A DNA stretch of 64,000 nucleotides from an uncultured Bacilli bacterium (lineage in GTDB: Bacteria; Bacillota_I; Bacilli_A; RF39; UBA660), in assembly GCA_934086935.1 (NCBI GenBank), contig CAKOIQ010000003.1, positions 1 to 64,000 of the forward strand. Reading direction: 5' to 3'. The number at the start of each line of letters is the position of its first letter. Position 1 is the stretch's first letter. Below the pieces are notes generated by a model. It worked only from the letters and a program-made list of their open reading frames with translations, ran no database searches and was not told the DNA's origin. This document shows positions 61,561 to 64,000 of this stretch, one piece after another. The translations under genes and the position numbers were made by a program.

Positions 61561-62257
61561 GGAAGAATTTTTTAATATAATAAATGAATTAAATATTGTA
61601 TTAAATGATAAACAAAAACAGCAATTTGAGTTATATTGTAAATTATTATTAGAATATAATACTCATACTAATATTACAGCAATTAGAGAGGAAATTGGAG
61701 TTTATTTAAAACATTTTTATGATTCTTTAACATTAGTAAAAGTTTTTGATTTTAATCATGAATATTCAGTTTTAGATGTAGGGTCTGGTGGTGGATTTCC
61801 AGGTTTAGTTTTAGCAATAGCTTTTCCAAATTTAAAATTAACACTTTTAGATAGTAACCATAAAAAATCAGATTTTCAAAAATATATTGTTTCTGAATTA
61901 AATCTTAATAATGTGACAATTGTTAATGATAGAGCAGAATCTTTCTTTAAAGAAAATATAAAGTATGATGTAGTTGTAGCGAGAGCTGTTGCTAATCTTT
62001 CAATATTATCTGAATTATGTATTCCTTTTGTTAAACTTTCTGGATATTTTTTAGCTATGAAAGGTGATTTTGCTGATGAATATAATAATAGTATTGGTGC
62101 TATAACTAAATTAGGTGGAATAGTAGAAACTAAATTTGATTTTAATTTACCATTAACAAATGATAAAAGAAGTATTATAAAGATTAAAAAAATAAAAGAA
62201 ACTCCTAAAGAGTTTCCAAGAGTGTATGACAAAATAATTAAAAGACCATTGAAATAA
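61553..62257 (+). CDS. rsmG: 16S rRNA (guanine527-N7)-methyltransferase
   Basis: RsmG (GidB) methylates G527 of 16S rRNA, and its loss gives low-level streptomycin resistance in relatives. The 234-residue protein has HFYDSLTL, the SAM motif LDVGSGGGFPGLVLAI, VVARAVANLSIL and the C-terminal KIIKRPLK. Its start lies within mnmG, implying coupled translation. Confidence 0.96.
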   Translation: MTKEEFFNIINELNIVLNDKQKQQFELYCKLLLEYNTHTNITAIREEIGVYLKHFYDSLTLVKVFDFNHEYSVLDVGSGGGFPGLVLAIAFPNLKLTLLDSNHKKSDFQKYIVSELNLNNVTIVNDRAESFFKENIKYDVVVARAVANLSILSELCIPFVKLSGYFLAMKGDFADEYNNSIGAITKLGGIVETKFDFNLPLTNDKRSIIKIKKIKETPKEFPRVYDKIIKRPLK

Positions 62258-62306
62258 ATTTTAAAATAATGTATTATTGTATTAGAATAGGAAGGTTATT
62301 TTTAAT

Positions 62307-63488
62307 ATGGAGTCACAAGTTCAAAATGTTAATATTGATTTAATTATACCAAATAGATTTCAACCAAGATTAGCCTTTGATGAAAAAGCATTGAATGATT
62401 TAGCTGAATCTATTAAACAACATGGAATTATTCAACCTTTAGTTGTTAGACAATTAGCCGGTAGGTATGAAATTATAGCAGGAGAAAGAAGATATAAGGC
62501 AGCAATTATAGCTGGTTTACAGAGTGTACCAGTAATTGTTACAAGTTTGTCTGATGCTAAAAGTGAAGAAGTGGCTTTAGTTGAAAATATACAAAGAAAA
62601 AATTTAAGTTCTATTGAAGAAGCAAGATCTTATAAAAGAATGTTAGACAAAGATAATTTAACTCAAGAGCAATTAGCAAAAAAATTAGGTTTATCTCAGT
62701 CAACAATTGCTAATAGATTAAGATTATTAAACTTAAGTGATAACGTTCAAAATGCATTATTAAAAGAAAAAATAAGTGAACGACATGCAAGAAGCTTACT
62801 TCAAATTAATGATAAGTTACAACAGGACGAGATTTTAAATAAAATAATTACTGAAAGATTAACCGTTAGACAATTAGATGAGTTAATTAAAAATAGATTA
62901 GATTCAAATGTCACTGAACCGGAAATGCCAGTTAAACAAGATATTGTACCAAATGAAGTAGCAAAGTCAGAACCTGAATTGTTACCGATTGAAAGTTTAG
63001 ATACAACTTTAAATAGTCAATCTGAATCTTTAGAAAACGTGTCAGATTTAGATGTAAATTCAACTGCATCAAGCGAAGATTTAAATGGAGAAGATAAATC
63101 TGCTACTGATGAAGAACCAATGAATAATATTTTGAGTTTTTTACAAAGCTTTAATAATTCAACTCCATCATTAGATGATGAGCCGGCAAACCTTCAAACA
63201 TTTGATGATGATATCTTCAATGAAGGACATAATGTTGATGACTCAGTTGAAGAAGCAAAAGATTCTTCAGAAGTGTTGGATTTAGATAATATTAAAAATT
63301 CAAGTGTATCAGATGAAAATCAAGTAAAACCGGATAATAGTCCAATAATTATATCGGGAGATATAAATTCTTTAAAGAAAGCATATCATGATTTACAAGA
63401 TGAAGCAGAAAAAGCAGGTTTTAAAATCAGTATGGAAGATTTTGATTTTGAAGATTTATATCAAATGATTATTAAGATTGATAAGTAG
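62307..63488 (+). CDS. noc: Noc-type ParB-family nucleoid occlusion/partition protein
   Basis: A 393-residue ParB-family CTP-binding clamp. The CTP motifs GERRYKAA (59-66) and ENIQR (93-97) are intact. The helix-turn-helix LGLSQSTIANRLRLL (127-141) and ISERHAR (156-162) match Noc rather than Spo0J, as does the gene place after rsmG. The C-terminal dimer domain (about 350-393, LQDEAEKAGFKISMEDFDFEDLYQM) resembles the Noc end. Two features differ from Bacillus Noc: there is no N-terminal amphipathic membrane helix, and residues about 205-345 form an acidic linker. Noc blocks division over the chromosome by binding NBS sites. No parA gene is adjacent in this window. Confidence 0.88.
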   Translation: MESQVQNVNIDLIIPNRFQPRLAFDEKALNDLAESIKQHGIIQPLVVRQLAGRYEIIAGERRYKAAIIAGLQSVPVIVTSLSDAKSEEVALVENIQRKNLSSIEEARSYKRMLDKDNLTQEQLAKKLGLSQSTIANRLRLLNLSDNVQNALLKEKISERHARSLLQINDKLQQDEILNKIITERLTVRQLDELIKNRLDSNVTEPEMPVKQDIVPNEVAKSEPELLPIESLDTTLNSQSESLENVSDLDVNSTASSEDLNGEDKSATDEEPMNNILSFLQSFNNSTPSLDDEPANLQTFDDDIFNEGHNVDDSVEEAKDSSEVLDLDNIKNSSVSDENQVKPDNSPIIISGDINSLKKAYHDLQDEAEKAGFKISMEDFDFEDLYQMIIKIDK

Positions 63489-63511
63489 GTTATTTAATAA
63501 CTTACTTTTTT
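63483..63511. terminator. Terminator between noc and the PBP gene
   Basis: AAGTAGGTTA/TAACTTACTT, a 10-bp stem with one wobble and a T-run on the plus strand, serving noc. It lies at the convergent end of the penicillin-binding protein gene. Confidence 0.7.
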
Positions 63512-64000
63512 ATTGTGGTTCAGAACCTTTTTTAAAATAAAAAATAACATTTTTGTCTTTGATATTTTTATTTCCAGTTATGGCATTTAATGGTACTCCT
63601 ACAATATTATCAGGAACTTCATACCATGAATTTGGTTTATCTTTTTCGTAATTTTCTACCGTATCAACCCAAATATTTTTAATCTTTTTTGAATAACTTG
63701 AATCGACATTACTATTCATATCATTACCAGCCCAAACCATCATTAAAATATCTGGATTATATCCTACAATCCAATAATCATTTTCTGTTGTACCACTTTT
63801 TAGTGCATATTTACGACTGATTTTACTGTTTAGATATAGTACTGTTGGTGATAAGTAATCAATAAATTTTGGATTATAAGTATTCGTTAACATCTCGTTT
63901 ATGATATAAACTGAATCTTTATTTAATACTTGTTCACTTTCATCTTCATATTTATATAGTGTATGTCCATTAAAGTCTTCAACTTTTTTTATTAAATGAA
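63510..64000 (-). CDS. Penicillin-binding protein, transpeptidase C-terminal part (partial)
   Basis: The frame is open to the window edge. The visible about 163 residues are the end of a transpeptidase domain: IINEMLTNTYNP, the KSGT motif as ALKSGTTENDYWIVGYNPDI, and WAGNDMN, with a short tail after the fold. This is the pattern of class A (PBP1a-like) enzymes that crosslink peptidoglycan outside the membrane. The N-terminal part lies beyond 64000, so class A or B cannot be proved. It points toward the origin, against the strand bias. Confidence 0.85.
   Translation of the reverse strand, partial: HLIKKVEDFNGHTLYKYEDESEQVLNKDSVYIINEMLTNTYNPKFIDYLSPTVLYLNSKISRKYALKSGTTENDYWIVGYNPDILMMVWAGNDMNSNVDSSYSKKIKNIWVDTVENYEKDKPNSWYEVPDNIVGVPLNAITGNKNIKDKNVIFYFKKGSEPQ

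Noticed and set aside
31..63893. Many overlapping open frames on the strand opposite to real genes
   Set aside because: They lack ribosome binding sites, have skewed composition and lie entirely inside recognised genes.

Overview
The window is a roughly 27-28% GC stretch of a low-GC Firmicutes (Bacilli-type) chromosome that spans the replication origin. UGA is a normal stop here (yabG ends in TGA) and tryptophan is read from UGG, so this is genetic code 11, not the Mollicutes code. The gene order dnaA-dnaN-recF-gyrB-gyrA on one side, rpmH-rnpA-yidC-jag-mnmE-mnmG-rsmG-noc on the other, and metS-tatD-yabE-ksgA-yabG-veg-spoVG-yabPQ-divIC further out is the Bacillus order. A rubrerythrin points to an anaerobe. 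An uncultured gut Bacilli lineage of the RF39/Erysipelotrichales kind is my inference. Genes left of about 56.2 kb mostly run leftward and genes right of it rightward, as expected for an origin there.

Layout. 0-9 kb: secA, hpf, a cold-shock protein, an orphan LytTR regulator, a membrane-anchored amidase, smpB, rnr, secG. 9-30 kb: more variable genes, including a choline-kinase-like protein, a GT2 glycosyltransferase with an odd N-terminal domain, a Sel1/TPR protein, enolase, a FemABX transferase, rubrerythrin, typA, a YfhO membrane protein, a lipid kinase, tRNA-Cys, several membrane or surface proteins (LysM, thioredoxin-like, PH-like), a patatin and three visibly broken genes (22.3, 28.7 and 29.3 kb). 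30-46 kb: a conserved block with tmRNA, divIC, sporulation genes (yabQ, yabP, spoVG, yabG, spoVT, bofA), veg, ksgA, tatD, a T-box-controlled metG, mfd, pth, trmN6, ricT, holB, recR, ebfC, dnaX, tadA and SRP RNA. 46.3-47.0 kb: a noncoding centromere-like array. 47-56 kb: gyrA, gyrB, recF, a comK homologue, dnaN, dnaA. 55.9-56.2 kb: oriC. 56.2-64 kb: rpmH, rnpA, yidC, jag, mnmE, mnmG, rsmG, a Noc-type ParB-family gene and the end of a penicillin-binding protein.

The most unusual feature is the 0.65-kb array between the SRP RNA and gyrA. It has four perfect parS sites (TGTTTCACGTGAAACA), one single-mismatch parS and one perfect Noc-binding site (ATTTCCCGGGAAAT). Four of the five parS follow an AT-rich palindrome element by 14-20 bp, and three are followed within 1-2 bp by a DnaA-box-like TGTGGA(T/C)A word. 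The ParB-family gene in the window (62.3 kb) has Noc-like recognition residues and a Noc-like C-terminus, but no N-terminal membrane helix and a roughly 140-residue acidic linker. A comK homologue sits between dnaN and recF behind a 10-bp-period tandem repeat. The origin appears bipartite, with DnaA boxes upstream of dnaA and a box plus TAA-triplet run between dnaA and dnaN.
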